Under the pieces are notes generated by a model, which was not told the origin of the DNA, did not search any database, and saw only the letters and a list, made by a program, of their open reading frames with translations. A program made the position numbers and the translations under genes. 64,000 nucleotides of DNA, taken from positions 2,418,001-2,482,000 of the forward strand of contig CBDDLH010000016.1 in assembly GCA_965230565.1 (NCBI GenBank), written 5' to 3'. This stretch comes from BCD1 sp965230565. GTDB lineage: Bacteria; Bacteroidota; Bacteroidia; Chitinophagales; Saprospiraceae. This document shows, piece after piece, positions 26,364 to 36,033 of the stretch; position 1 is the stretch's first letter; each line of letters opens with the position of its first letter.

Positions 26364-26420
26364 ATTTGTTCTAATAAAGTTAATTTTGCGAAAAACCAAT
26401 CGTAAAAATAGAAATTAATA

Positions 26421-27134
26421 ATGACTAGACTTAGCGTTAACATCAATAAAGTCGCCCTGATCAGAAATGCCAGGGGAAGCAACCTCCCGAACCTCGTACA
26501 AATCGCCAAAGATTGCGAAGCCTATGGAGCTCAGGGCATCACAGTACATCCACGCCCGGATGAACGTCACGTCCGCTATGATGACATCCCGGTCCTGAAG
26601 GAAATTGTGACTACCGAATTCAATATCGAAGGAAACCCGACCCCGAGGTTTATGAAAATGGTAATGGAACACAAACCCGACCAATGCACCCTTGTACCGG
26701 ACGACCCCGGTGCACTGACCTCTGATCACGGCTGGGATACCATAAAACACAGCGCTTTTCTGAAAGATGTAATTGGTCAGCTACAGGATAAAGGCATCAG
26801 GGTATCCATTTTTTTGGACCCTGTAGAAGCCCAGGTGGAAGGTGCGAAGGAAGTCGGTGCCGACAGGATAGAATTCTACACAGGTCCTTATGCCGAAGGT
26901 TATCATGAGGACAGGGAAAAAGCCATCCGGGATTTTGTAAAAGCTGCCAGGAAAGCAAATGACATAGGGATAGGTATCAATGCCGGACATGACCTCAATC
27001 TCGACAATCTTGCCTATTTCCACCAAAACCTGCCCGGATTGCTGGAAGTTTCCATTGGTCATGCACTTATTTGCGATGCTTTATACTATGGTCTCAAAAA
27101 TACCATCCAGCTTTATCTGGCTAAATTGAGCTAA
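26421..27134 (+). CDS. pdxJ: Pyridoxine 5'-phosphate synthase
   Basis: The 237-aa TIM-barrel protein has the PdxJ landmarks 'LSVNINKVALIRNARG', 'GITVHPRPDERHV' with the active-site His and Arg, 'FNIEGNPTP', 'GADRIEFYTGPYA' with its Glu, and 'GINAGHDLNLDNL'. It condenses 1-deoxy-xylulose 5-phosphate with 3-amino-2-oxopropyl phosphate in the DXP-dependent pathway to vitamin B6. It is divergent from the protease gene by 57 bp. Confidence 0.97.
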   Translation: MTRLSVNINKVALIRNARGSNLPNLVQIAKDCEAYGAQGITVHPRPDERHVRYDDIPVLKEIVTTEFNIEGNPTPRFMKMVMEHKPDQCTLVPDDPGALTSDHGWDTIKHSAFLKDVIGQLQDKGIRVSIFLDPVEAQVEGAKEVGADRIEFYTGPYAEGYHEDREKAIRDFVKAARKANDIGIGINAGHDLNLDNLAYFHQNLPGLLEVSIGHALICDALYYGLKNTIQLYLAKLS

Positions 27135-27715
27135 TTTTTTATCTGCAGATAGATTTTTGCCCCCGCAACTTCTAAACCTGTATTGAAGAGAATCCCGGAT
27201 ATTGGAACTAGATAAACCAGATAACAATCATTTAACACAAGGCCTTAAAAGTCCAAAACCGGAATTTCATTAATATCACAAAAATTAAAACCCCCAATTC
27301 CTGTTTGGAAAAAGCCACAGAAAGGAAACATTTGCACAGATTCAGATTTTGCTTCCAAAAATTAAAAAAGTTTAACTTTTATTTAACTTTGTGGCAGCAC
27401 AAAGCACAACTTAAACGTATTGGTTATTGTAACCCTCTCAAATCAAATTGAATAAAATTAATCACACAAAAATTGCTTCAACTACCATCCTAGGAACATT
27501 GACATTTTTTCAAACAAACAAACACTTGGTTTTTAGCTGATTTTCAAGCACTTACAGAAAACGTGAAAGAAGCTGAAAAAATTAACATGGGAAAAATTTT
27601 TTGATGATATTTCATTTATAATTTTTTTTAATTGGTTAAATCCTGTTTTGAGAAACAAACAGGAATTTGCCCGATTGTTTTATTAAATCTTTTTTTAACT
27701 AAATTGGACTTAAGT
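27135..27715. promoter_or_regulatory. Long leader/promoter region of the susC-like gene
   Basis: 580 bp of AT-rich non-coding sequence before the SusC gene. TAACTTTG at 27384-27391 fits the Bacteroidota -7 box TAnnTTTG, but the matching -33 box is weak. A long 5' leader would follow. I see no sigma/anti-sigma gene pair or riboswitch. The upstream ATG at 27632 in the same frame lacks a signal peptide and is not the start. Confidence 0.35.
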
Positions 27716-30700
27716 ATGAAAAGACTATCACTAGTTTTGACATTAGTGTTCTTCGCCTTTGGCATGGCCATGGCACAAAGAACAGTAAGCGGGACAGTTA
27801 CAGACACTGATGGGGAAACCCTGATTGGTGCAAGTGTTCTCGTCAAAGGTACTACTACAGGTACTGTAACAGATTTTGACGGAAAATACTCTCTATCTGT
27901 TCCTGAGGGAGCCAAAACCCTCGTTTTCAGTTACACTGGTTTCGAATCTCAGGAAGTTGAGTTAGGTACTAGTAACGTCGTTGACGTAGTACTTGCAGAA
28001 GGTGTTACGCTTGACGCAGCCGTTGTTACGGCCTTGGGTATCGAAAGAGATAAAAAATCTCTCGGTTACGCTGCCCAGGAAGTTTCCGGTGATGAAATCA
28101 CCAAAGTAAAAGATGCAAACTTCATTAACTCACTTTCCGGTAAAGTTGCTGGTGTTGACATTAAGAGAAGTACCCAGTTGGGAGGATCTTCCAACGTAGT
28201 TATCCGTGGTACAAAATCTCTTTATGGAAGTAGCCAGGCACTTTTCGTAGTTGATGGTACGCCAATCGACAACCGTATTGCTAACACGACTAATCAGCAA
28301 ACTGGTCGTGGTGGATATGACTACGGTAACGCTGCGATGGACATCAACCCGGAAGACATCGAGTCTGTTTCTATCCTTAGAGGTGCTGCTGCGACGGCAC
28401 TTTACGGATCACGTGCTGCAAATGGTGTTATCCTTATTACCACTAAAAAAGGTAGCAAGAACAAAGACCTCGGTATCACAATCACTTCAGGTATCACTGC
28501 CAGTAAGATCGATAAATCTACTTTCGTAAGATACCAGAAGCAGTACGGAGCAGGATATGCACGTGGATTGGGATGGTATGCATCTGATGGTACGGATGAT
28601 CCAGACGGATTCGAATACTTCGATTTCGGTGAAGGAGCAGGTGACGTACTTACCGAAGCTGTTTACGAGGATGCTTCTTTTGGTCCTGAATTCGATCCGA
28701 ATCGCCAGGTTTACACCTGGGAGTCATTCTATCCGGAACTGGACACTTACCAGCAGACTCAGCCATTTACTGCATCTGATAATGATGCATCTACCTTCTA
28801 CGAAACTGGTATTACCTACAACAACAGTATCGCTATCGATGGTGGTACAGACAGAAGTGCTTTCCGTTTGAGTTATACTAACTTCGACCAGAAAGGTAAC
28901 TTGCCTAACAGTAGCATTAAGAGAAATACTCTTGCTACAAGTGGTAGCTTTGACGTTACTGACAAGATTACTGCCTCTGCTACTGTAAACTTCATCAACA
29001 CCAATGGTTTGGGAAGATATGGTACTGGTTATGACAACAGAAACGTAAACCAGTCATTCCGTCAGTGGTATCAGGTATCTACAGACATGGTTGATCAGGA
29101 AGCGGCTTACAACCTTACAGGTAAGAACATCTCATGGAACCCTTACGGACCGCTTGATCCGGACCGTGCTACTGCACCTCACTACTTCGACAACTACTAC
29201 TTCAACAGATATGAAAACTTCCAGTCGGATACCCGTAACAGAATCATGGGTAACACTACTTTGAATTATGAAGTAACTTCATGGTTCAGCTTGATGGGAC
29301 GTGTTGCTATGGACCGTTACAACTTCCTCCAGGAAGAAAGAATCGCTGTTGGATCTATCGACGTACCAATGTACTGGAGACGTAACAGAGACTTCTCTGA
29401 AATGAACTACGATCTGATCGCTTCTTTCAATAAGTACTTCGGAGCTGACAATAAGATCAACTTTGACGGTAACCTCGGTATGAACATTCGCAGAACCAAG
29501 TATGATTACATCAGTGCTGCAACAAACGGTGGTTTGGTTGTACCTGGAATCTACTCATTGGCTAACAGTGTAAGTGCTCCAAATGCACCTGCTGAAACTG
29601 CTTATGAGATCGGTACTAACGGTTACTTTGCAAGAGCTAGCTTTGGATATGACAACTTCCTCTATGTTGATCTTGCCGGTCGTTATGACATTTCTTCTAC
29701 TTTGCCAGAAGCAAACAATGGTTACTTCTACCCATCTGCTTCTTTGAGTTTGGTATTCTCTGAGTTGATGAACTCATCTGTACTGAGCTTCGGTAAATTG
29801 AGATTCAACTACGCTGAGGTTGGTAGCCCTGCGCCACCATTGTCAATCAAGAACACTTACGACTTTGTAACTCCGTTTAACGGTGTTGCATTGGCTTCTG
29901 CTTCAAATACTGAAAACAACGCAGAGTTGGTAGCTGAGAATACAAAGAGTATCGAGGCTGGTTTGGAAATGAACTTCTTGAACAACCGCGTAGGTTTGGA
30001 CTTCTCTGTTTACAGATCCAATACCTTCAACCAGATTATTCCGGTTTCTGTAACTGGTGCTACTGGTAGCTTGTTTAAATATGTAAACGCTGGTAACATT
30101 CAGAACCAGGGGCTTGAGTTGGCTTTGAATACAACTCCTGTTAAAGCTGGTGACTTCCAGTGGAACCTGAACCTTACCTGGTCTAAAAATCAGAACGAGG
30201 TAATCGAATTGTTCGAAGACCAGACCAATATTCAGTTGACTACAGTACAGGGTGGTGTTACCATCAATGCTACTGTTGGTGAGCCATTTGGTTCTATCAG
30301 AGGAACAAACTTTGTTTACCACACCAACGGTGAACCAATCGTATACCCACACTGGAATGGTGGTATGCGCTGGAGAAAAACTACAACTCCTGAGGTTATC
30401 GGTAACGTAAATCCTGATTGGAGAGGTGGTATCCAGAACTCATTGTCATACAAGAACCTCGCATTGAGCTTCCTGATCGATATCCAGAAAGGTGGAGACT
30501 TCTTCTCATTGGATATGTGGTACGGAACTGCTACAGGTATCTATGAGCACACTGCAGGTACTAACGACAAAGGAAATGATGTTAGAGATAATCCTGCTGA
30601 CGGTGGTGGATTGCCAATCGACGGTGTACTCCATTTAACTGACGCTGACGGAAACTACCAATACGACGACGATGGAAATCCAATTTCTGACGGTACCGTA

Positions 30701-31024
30701 AACACAGAATACGGATATGCTTCTGATGTTTACACTTCATTCGGTTACGTTTATGCTCCTAATGCATACCACGTGTATGATGCATCTTTCGTTAAACTGA
30801 GAGAAGCTGCTATCACTTACACACTTCCTAAGAGCTTGTTCGAAAACAACTTCATCGGAGGTGTCGATTTGTCATTAGTTGGTAGAAACCTTTGGATTAT
30901 TCATAAGAACTCAGAGTACTCTGATCCTGAAGCTGGTTTGAGTGCAGGACGTTTCTTAGGAAACCAGTCAGGTGCTTACCCATCAATCAGAGAGGTTGGA
31001 TTTAACCTGAAAGTTAGATTTTAA
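27716..31024 (+). CDS. SusC/RagA family TonB-linked outer-membrane protein
   Basis: The 1102-aa receptor starts at the ATG before the signal peptide 'MKRLSLVLTLVFFAFGMAMA'. It has an N-terminal carboxypeptidase-like beta domain ('VSGTVTDTDGETLIGASVLV'), a plug ('LSGKVAGVDI', 'GSSNVVIRGTKSL', 'ALFVVDGTPIDN') and a 22-strand barrel ending 'VGFNLKVRF'. It imports a large nutrient, glycan or peptide, with the SusD lipoprotein encoded 100 bp downstream. Codons are biased to C-ending Asn/Asp/Phe and GGT Gly, unlike most neighbours, suggesting high expression. No polysaccharide lyase or hydrolase gene flanks it, so the substrate is unknown. Confidence 0.95.
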   Translation: MKRLSLVLTLVFFAFGMAMAQRTVSGTVTDTDGETLIGASVLVKGTTTGTVTDFDGKYSLSVPEGAKTLVFSYTGFESQEVELGTSNVVDVVLAEGVTLDAAVVTALGIERDKKSLGYAAQEVSGDEITKVKDANFINSLSGKVAGVDIKRSTQLGGSSNVVIRGTKSLYGSSQALFVVDGTPIDNRIANTTNQQTGRGGYDYGNAAMDINPEDIESVSILRGAAATALYGSRAANGVILITTKKGSKNKDLGITITSGITASKIDKSTFVRYQKQYGAGYARGLGWYASDGTDDPDGFEYFDFGEGAGDVLTEAVYEDASFGPEFDPNRQVYTWESFYPELDTYQQTQPFTASDNDASTFYETGITYNNSIAIDGGTDRSAFRLSYTNFDQKGNLPNSSIKRNTLATSGSFDVTDKITASATVNFINTNGLGRYGTGYDNRNVNQSFRQWYQVSTDMVDQEAAYNLTGKNISWNPYGPLDPDRATAPHYFDNYYFNRYENFQSDTRNRIMGNTTLNYEVTSWFSLMGRVAMDRYNFLQEERIAVGSIDVPMYWRRNRDFSEMNYDLIASFNKYFGADNKINFDGNLGMNIRRTKYDYISAATNGGLVVPGIYSLANSVSAPNAPAETAYEIGTNGYFARASFGYDNFLYVDLAGRYDISSTLPEANNGYFYPSASLSLVFSELMNSSVLSFGKLRFNYAEVGSPAPPLSIKNTYDFVTPFNGVALASASNTENNAELVAENTKSIEAGLEMNFLNNRVGLDFSVYRSNTFNQIIPVSVTGATGSLFKYVNAGNIQNQGLELALNTTPVKAGDFQWNLNLTWSKNQNEVIELFEDQTNIQLTTVQGGVTINATVGEPFGSIRGTNFVYHTNGEPIVYPHWNGGMRWRKTTTPEVIGNVNPDWRGGIQNSLSYKNLALSFLIDIQKGGDFFSLDMWYGTATGIYEHTAGTNDKGNDVRDNPADGGGLPIDGVLHLTDADGNYQYDDDGNPISDGTVNTEYGYASDVYTSFGYVYAPNAYHVYDASFVKLREAAITYTLPKSLFENNFIGGVDLSLVGRNLWIIHKNSEYSDPEAGLSAGRFLGNQSGAYPSIREVGFNLKVRF

Positions 31025-31124
31025 TTAAATAATTAAATGAAGACATTATCAGAGGATAAATCAACAATTGAAATTATGATCGATTGTATTTTCCATCTGA
31101 GTTTTAATTAAAATAATAATTAAT

Positions 31125-32549
31125 ATGAAAAGAATATTTTTTCTCACAATAATGGTTTTCGTGCTCGGTGCATGTACTGACAACATCGCAGACCTTAACG
31201 TCGACACGAAAAACCCAGAAGAAGTGCCATCTGGCGCGCTCTTCGCCAACGCAACAGTTTCATTCTTTGATTTCATGACCAATCAGAATGTAAACGTTAA
31301 TAACTTCAGACTTTGGTCACAGTACTGGGCTCAGACAACATATGCTGATGAGTCTAACTACGAATTGGTAGAAAGAAGTGTTCCAAGAAGTATGTGGAAT
31401 ACTATGTATGCTACAGTTCTCCGGGACTTACAGGATGCAAAACCATTGATCGACGCTGATGAATTCCTTTCTCAGGAAGAAAAAGACAATCAGCACGCGA
31501 TCATCGCTATCATCGAGACTTATGTTTACTCCATTCTCGTAGATACATTTGGTGATGTTCCTTTCTCTGAAGCACTGGCTGGAGAAATTACTCCAACTTA
31601 TGACGATGACGCTTCAATTTATTCAGCGATCATTTCTAACTTGAACAAAGCTATCGAAGATCTTGGTGGTTCTACAGGCTTAGGTTCTTCTGACCTCATC
31701 TACGGTGGAAGCGCTGACCAGTGGAAAAAACTGGGTAACTCTTTGAAGCTTAAGTTAGCTTTCCGTTTGGCTGATGTTGATGCAGCACAGTCTCAGTCAT
31801 TGGCTGAAGCGGCTGTTTCCAGCGGAGTTTTCACTTCAAGTGCGGACAACTTTGTTATCCAGTACTCCAGCTCAACGCCAAATACTCACCCGCTTTGGGT
31901 TACTTTGGTACAGAGTGGACGTTCTGATTACGTTGCTGCCAATACTGTTGCTGATTACATGAACTCACTGAATGATCCAAGAAGAGCTTACTACTTCAAA
32001 GATCTGGAAGAGGACGGTTCTGCAACTGGTGGAGATTATGGTGACAACAACAGTTACCCTGCTAACTCCAAGCCAGGAGAATTGATGGAAAGCCCAACTT
32101 TCGCAGGAACAGTTTTCACATACTCAGAAGTTGAGTTCCTTTTGGCTGATGCCGTTGAAAGAGGATACAGTGTAGGTGGTACGGCAGAAGAGCACTACAA
32201 TGCAGGTGTTACTGCTTCAATCATGGATTGGGGTGGATCAGCTGACGATGCTGCTGCTTACCTTGCACAGGCGGATGTTGCTTACTCAACAGCTCCTGGT
32301 ACCTGGGCAGAAAAGATTGCTCTCCAGAAATGGATCTCTCTTTATGATCAGGCATTTGAAGCTTGGTGCTCATACAAATTGTATGACGCTCCTGTATTGA
32401 ACATTGCTGTTCAGGCACAGGTGCCTACACCAACTCGTTACACTTACCCTGTTACTGAGTATACTTTGAATGGTGAAAACGTTGAAGCTGCTTCTTCAGC
32501 TATCGGCGGTGACGCTAAGGATACTCCGGTATTCTGGGATGTAAACTAA
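31125..32549 (+). CDS. SusD/RagB family nutrient-binding lipoprotein
   Basis: The 474-aa lipoprotein has lipobox 'VLGAC' (Cys about 17) followed by 'TDNIADLNVDTKNPEEVPSG', typical of the SusD-like group that pairs with SusC. TPR-like helices follow ('IIETYVYSILVDTFGDVPFS', 'WKKLGNSLKLKLAFRLADVD'). It should sit on the cell surface as the lid of the SusC channel. It shares the biased codon use of susC. A terminator hairpin about 50 bp downstream closes the operon. Confidence 0.93.
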   Translation: MKRIFFLTIMVFVLGACTDNIADLNVDTKNPEEVPSGALFANATVSFFDFMTNQNVNVNNFRLWSQYWAQTTYADESNYELVERSVPRSMWNTMYATVLRDLQDAKPLIDADEFLSQEEKDNQHAIIAIIETYVYSILVDTFGDVPFSEALAGEITPTYDDDASIYSAIISNLNKAIEDLGGSTGLGSSDLIYGGSADQWKKLGNSLKLKLAFRLADVDAAQSQSLAEAAVSSGVFTSSADNFVIQYSSSTPNTHPLWVTLVQSGRSDYVAANTVADYMNSLNDPRRAYYFKDLEEDGSATGGDYGDNNSYPANSKPGELMESPTFAGTVFTYSEVEFLLADAVERGYSVGGTAEEHYNAGVTASIMDWGGSADDAAAYLAQADVAYSTAPGTWAEKIALQKWISLYDQAFEAWCSYKLYDAPVLNIAVQAQVPTPTRYTYPVTEYTLNGENVEAASSAIGGDAKDTPVFWDVN

Positions 32550-32598
32550 GCAATTGTAAAAACTAATGGTCTTAGGACCATTTGATCTTACATAAATT

Positions 32599-32640
32599 AA
32601 AAAGTGCTGTTTTCGGATGATCCGGAGGCAGCACTTTTTT
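32599..32640 (+). terminator. Terminator after the SusCD pair
   Basis: The hairpin aaagtgctg...cagcacttt with an inner cggatgatccg stem is followed by a T-run. It lies downstream of the SusD stop. Confidence 0.85.
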
Positions 32641-32747
32641 AATGTCCTGACCGGGACATAAACAATTCATCCCCCTTCATTTTCTTTCTTCCTTATGAAT
32701 AATTCTGTATTTTAGTTGACGAATACCTAATTTCAAACCGGCCAGAC

Positions 32748-33542
32748 ATGAAAAATGCTATTTACTTCATTTTCGGAATAACTCTATTCCTTACTTCCTG
32801 CATCAAGGAAGAAACACCACAACCAGACACGACATATGTTAATCCAGGTGACCATTATTGCGGTGATGTTTGCTCTGAAGGCAGTTGGATCATCCCAGGT
32901 AGCGGATTATGGCTTTATGGAGGAGAAAATGAAGACTGGCATTTTGACATTTCCAATTGGGACCTGAATGAAAGTGGGTTACGGTTTGGCTTAGGCAGAG
33001 AATCCTTTCATGCCCTTATTGATCCGCAATATTCCCCTTTAGCCGAAGTCGTCGAAACCTTCTCTCCTGCTGAGGAATTTATCGTAGTGCCCCTTGACAA
33101 CGGCTTTTTCAAAGCTTACCCTTTAGGTTTGATGATGAAACATGAAGTAGTCAATGAAACCTTTAATGGACATCCGGCCATGGTAGCCTATTGTGTTCTG
33201 GCAGACCTGGCGATCGTTTATAGTCGTGAATACTGTGAGAACACTTTTACCTTCGCGTTGTCAGGTTACACCTACAGCGACCCTGACATTCAGGATGGCC
33301 GGGAAGCCTTTATCTTGTGGGACAGAGATACAGAAAGCCTCTGGTGGCCACTTTTAAACAGATCTATATCTGGAGACATGAATGGAACACCTTTGAAGGA
33401 ATACTCCGGGGATTGGGATATTATTACCTTCGACGAACTTCAAAACTCTTACGATGGTGAACAAATCCTCGTCCTTCATGAGGGCCAAACTATGGAAATC
33501 CCGGAAGACTGGCCTGAAATCAGGGATGTGGATTGCAATTAA
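32748..33542 (+). CDS. DUF3179-like lipoprotein
   Basis: The 264-aa product has lipobox 'FLTSC' (Cys about 18). The central part follows the DUF3179 pattern: 'FKAYPLGLMMKHEVVNETFN', 'MVAYCVLADLAIVYSREY' and 'FALSGYTYSD' before 'LWDRDTESLWWPLLNRSISG'. The family is of unknown function and envelope-located. It is a single gene between the SusCD terminator and mscS. Confidence 0.7.
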   Translation: MKNAIYFIFGITLFLTSCIKEETPQPDTTYVNPGDHYCGDVCSEGSWIIPGSGLWLYGGENEDWHFDISNWDLNESGLRFGLGRESFHALIDPQYSPLAEVVETFSPAEEFIVVPLDNGFFKAYPLGLMMKHEVVNETFNGHPAMVAYCVLADLAIVYSREYCENTFTFALSGYTYSDPDIQDGREAFILWDRDTESLWWPLLNRSISGDMNGTPLKEYSGDWDIITFDELQNSYDGEQILVLHEGQTMEIPEDWPEIRDVDCN

Positions 33543-33727
33543 TCTGTAAGGTTGTTCACCAACTACCACTAACCGGTATTATCCATATTTTCAGGAAATT
33601 ACCGGTTAGCGCTTTTTATACCTCACCATTTGATGCTCTTCTTTTCAGGATTATATTATTTTTGCGTTCTCTCAAGGATAGGCAGGAACTACACTGCTTG
33701 TCTGCGAAAAACAAAAACCCGTAAAAG

Positions 33728-34546
33728 ATGGAAGAGCTCAACGTTTATATAGAAAAGATAGGCACCATGGTTATCGATTTTGCGCCTAAGCTGGGTTTGG
33801 CGCTTGTCGTTCTATGGATAGGAATAAAAATCGTTAATAAGCTGGCTGCTATAGTAGGCAAAGCACTTGGCAAAGCCGGCATCAGCGAAAACATTCGTCC
33901 CTTCCTGACTTCTATTCTAGGCATCTCCCTCAAAATCCTGGTCATCTTCAGTGTTGCCGGTATCATTGGAATTGAAACCGCCTCCTTTGTTGCCGTCCTA
34001 GCAGCTGCAGGTTTTGCAATCGGTCTTGCCCTGCAGGGAAGCTTGAGCAACTTCGCCGCCGGAATCATCATTCTCATTTTCAAACCATACAAAGTAGCAG
34101 ACTGGATCGAGGTACAGGAAAAATTCGGGAAGGTGGAAGAGATCCAGATTTTTAATACGACAATTGTCACTCCCGGACGTAAAACCCTCATCATTCCCAA
34201 CGGGCAGGTTGTAGAAAGCATCGTGACCAATTATTCCAAAAAAGGCCATATTCGTATGGAGCTTCAAGTCACCATGCCATACGAGGAAAGTTACCCCAAA
34301 GTCAGACAAATCATCTTTGACACGCTGAATGCCATTCCCCTGGTTTTAAAAGACCCTGAGCCTGAGGTAGGAATTGAAGCCTACGACAGCCACAGCATAG
34401 TCATTGGGGTGCGTCCTTACGTACGCCCGGATGATTTTTGGGATGTAACCTTCGAAGCATACGAAAAAATCAAAGCTGCTTTTTACGAGCATAACATCAA
34501 GGTCGCTTACTCCGAAGGTGTGGAACTGGGAAGTATTGGAGCATAA
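33728..34546 (+). CDS. mscS: MscS-type small-conductance mechanosensitive channel
   Basis: The 272-aa product has three N-terminal helices. The pore helix is 'AAAGFAIGLALQGSLSNFAAGIIIL', rich in the Ala/Gly packing typical of MscS, followed by 'FKPYKVADWIEV', the beta domain ('LIIPNGQVVESIVTNYS') and the alpha/beta C-terminal domain. It opens under membrane tension to release solutes on osmotic downshock. The length is that of the minimal MscS form. A palindromic repeat array begins 5 bp after the stop. Confidence 0.95.
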   Translation: MEELNVYIEKIGTMVIDFAPKLGLALVVLWIGIKIVNKLAAIVGKALGKAGISENIRPFLTSILGISLKILVIFSVAGIIGIETASFVAVLAAAGFAIGLALQGSLSNFAAGIIILIFKPYKVADWIEVQEKFGKVEEIQIFNTTIVTPGRKTLIIPNGQVVESIVTNYSKKGHIRMELQVTMPYEESYPKVRQIIFDTLNAIPLVLKDPEPEVGIEAYDSHSIVIGVRPYVRPDDFWDVTFEAYEKIKAAFYEHNIKVAYSEGVELGSIGA

Positions 34547-34550
34547 CGTA

Positions 34551-34760
34551 GAACAGACTTCAGTCTGTTATTATCAAAAGACAACGATCAACACCACCAC
34601 GTACCAAAGACTTCAGTCTGTTATTATCAAAAGACAACGATCAACACCACCACGTACCAAAGACTTCAGTCTGTTATTATCAAAAGACCACGATCAACAC
34701 CACCACGTACTACAGACTTCAGTCTGTTTCCTATCCCAAATACCACAATCAACAATCTTA
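34551..34760. repeat. 53-bp tandem repeat with AGACT-AGTCT palindrome
   Basis: Three full 53-bp units starting at 34557, 34610 and 34663 plus a partial fourth at 34716. Each begins with the palindrome cagacttcagtctg or its core. The first unit directly follows the mscS stop. The same palindrome (cagactttagtctg) follows the S9 peptidase stop at 49682. Confidence 0.9.
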
Positions 34761-34803
34761 TTTAAAAACAACCTTCAGTCTGCACTTCCAGTGCCATACT
34801 ACT

Positions 34804-35985
34804 TTAGTTTGCAGAACGCCCCAGCGCTTGCTCGATGTCTGCCCAGATATCCTCAATATTTTCCAACCCAACGGAAACTCTTACCAGCCCGGGAGTGATA
34901 TCCACTGCCTGGCGTTCCTCTTCCGTCAGCTTGGAATGTGTGGTCGAAGCCGGATGCGTAACGATGGTCCGGCTATCTCCAAGATTGGGAGATAAAGAAC
35001 ACATCTCCAGGGCATTCAGGAATTTTTGACCACGTTCAATCCCTCCTTTCAATTCAAAAGTTACCAGCCCTCCCCCACTGCTCATTTGTTTTTTGGCTAA
35101 TGCGTATTGCGGGTGTGAAGGCAAAAATGGATATTTCACGCTTTCTATTCCATCGGCCACTTCAAGGCGTTTTGCCAGTTCGAGAGCATTCCCACAGTGA
35201 CGTTCCATCCTCAGCGAGAGGGTTTCCAGACTCTTTGAAACTATCCAGGCATTAAAAGGAGACATGGACGGACCTGTATGGCGACAGAAATAAACTACCT
35301 TTTCTATCAAATCAGCATCACCTACGATGATCCCGCCAAGCACCCTTCCCTGGCCATCCATAAACTTGGTGCTGGAATGAGTTATAAGATTCGCTCCGAA
35401 TTTTATTGGTTGTTGTACAGGTGAGGTAGCAAAACAATTGTCGACATTTAATATCAGGTTGTGCTTTTTAGCCAGTTTTCCCGCTTTTTCAAGATCTACC
35501 AGCGTCAAACCTGGGTTAGAAGGTGTTTCAAGAATAAGCATCTTAGTATTCGGCTGAATAGCCGCTTCCCAACTATCGACATCCAGTGGATCAACATATG
35601 TGGTCGTAATACCCCATTTGGGTAGTATGATCATCAACAATTGGTGCGTTGACCCAAAAATAGCTTTTGAGGCCACAATATGGTCACCACTTTCCAGGAA
35701 AGCGGCAATACTTGCAAACACAGCTGCCATGCCGGTAGCTGTAGCAAAACCAGCCTCGGCTCCCTCCATTTGACAAACTTTTTCTATTAGCTCATCAGTA
35801 TTCGGATTGCTGTATCTCGAATAGATCTGGCCTTCCATATTACCGGCAAAGGTATCTGCCATGATCTCCGCAGTAGGGAAAACAAAGCTTGACGTAAGAT
35901 ATAACGGAACGCTGTGTTCACGAAATTGAGTTCTTTCCGATTGATGACGAATAGCGTTCGTTGTTGGGTGTTTTTTATTTTTCAT
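34804..35985 (-). CDS. metZ: O-succinyl/acetylhomoserine sulfhydrylase
   Basis: The 393-aa PLP enzyme of the Cys/Met family has 'YSRYSNPN' near the N-terminus, 'SGDHIVASKAIFGSTHQL', 'NVDNCFATSPVQQP' and 'THSSTKFMDGQGRVLGG' with the PLP Lys. It adds sulfide to an activated homoserine to give homocysteine. It is the second gene of the SAM-riboswitch operon, 48 bp after metX, which fits acetylhomoserine as substrate although the sequence resembles MetZ. Cystathionine gamma-synthase is a less likely alternative. Confidence 0.88.
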   Translation of the reverse strand: MKNKKHPTTNAIRHQSERTQFREHSVPLYLTSSFVFPTAEIMADTFAGNMEGQIYSRYSNPNTDELIEKVCQMEGAEAGFATATGMAAVFASIAAFLESGDHIVASKAIFGSTHQLLMIILPKWGITTTYVDPLDVDSWEAAIQPNTKMLILETPSNPGLTLVDLEKAGKLAKKHNLILNVDNCFATSPVQQPIKFGANLITHSSTKFMDGQGRVLGGIIVGDADLIEKVVYFCRHTGPSMSPFNAWIVSKSLETLSLRMERHCGNALELAKRLEVADGIESVKYPFLPSHPQYALAKKQMSSGGGLVTFELKGGIERGQKFLNALEMCSLSPNLGDSRTIVTHPASTTHSKLTEEERQAVDITPGLVRVSVGLENIEDIWADIEQALGRSAN

Positions 35986-36033
35986 TGTAAATTATTATGT
36001 TATTGCTTACTGGTACTGACTACTGGTACTATT

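Noticed and set aside
27632..27715. Upstream ATG extending the SusC protein by 28 residues
   Set aside because: The extension would bury the signal peptide; the ATG at 27716 directly precedes it.
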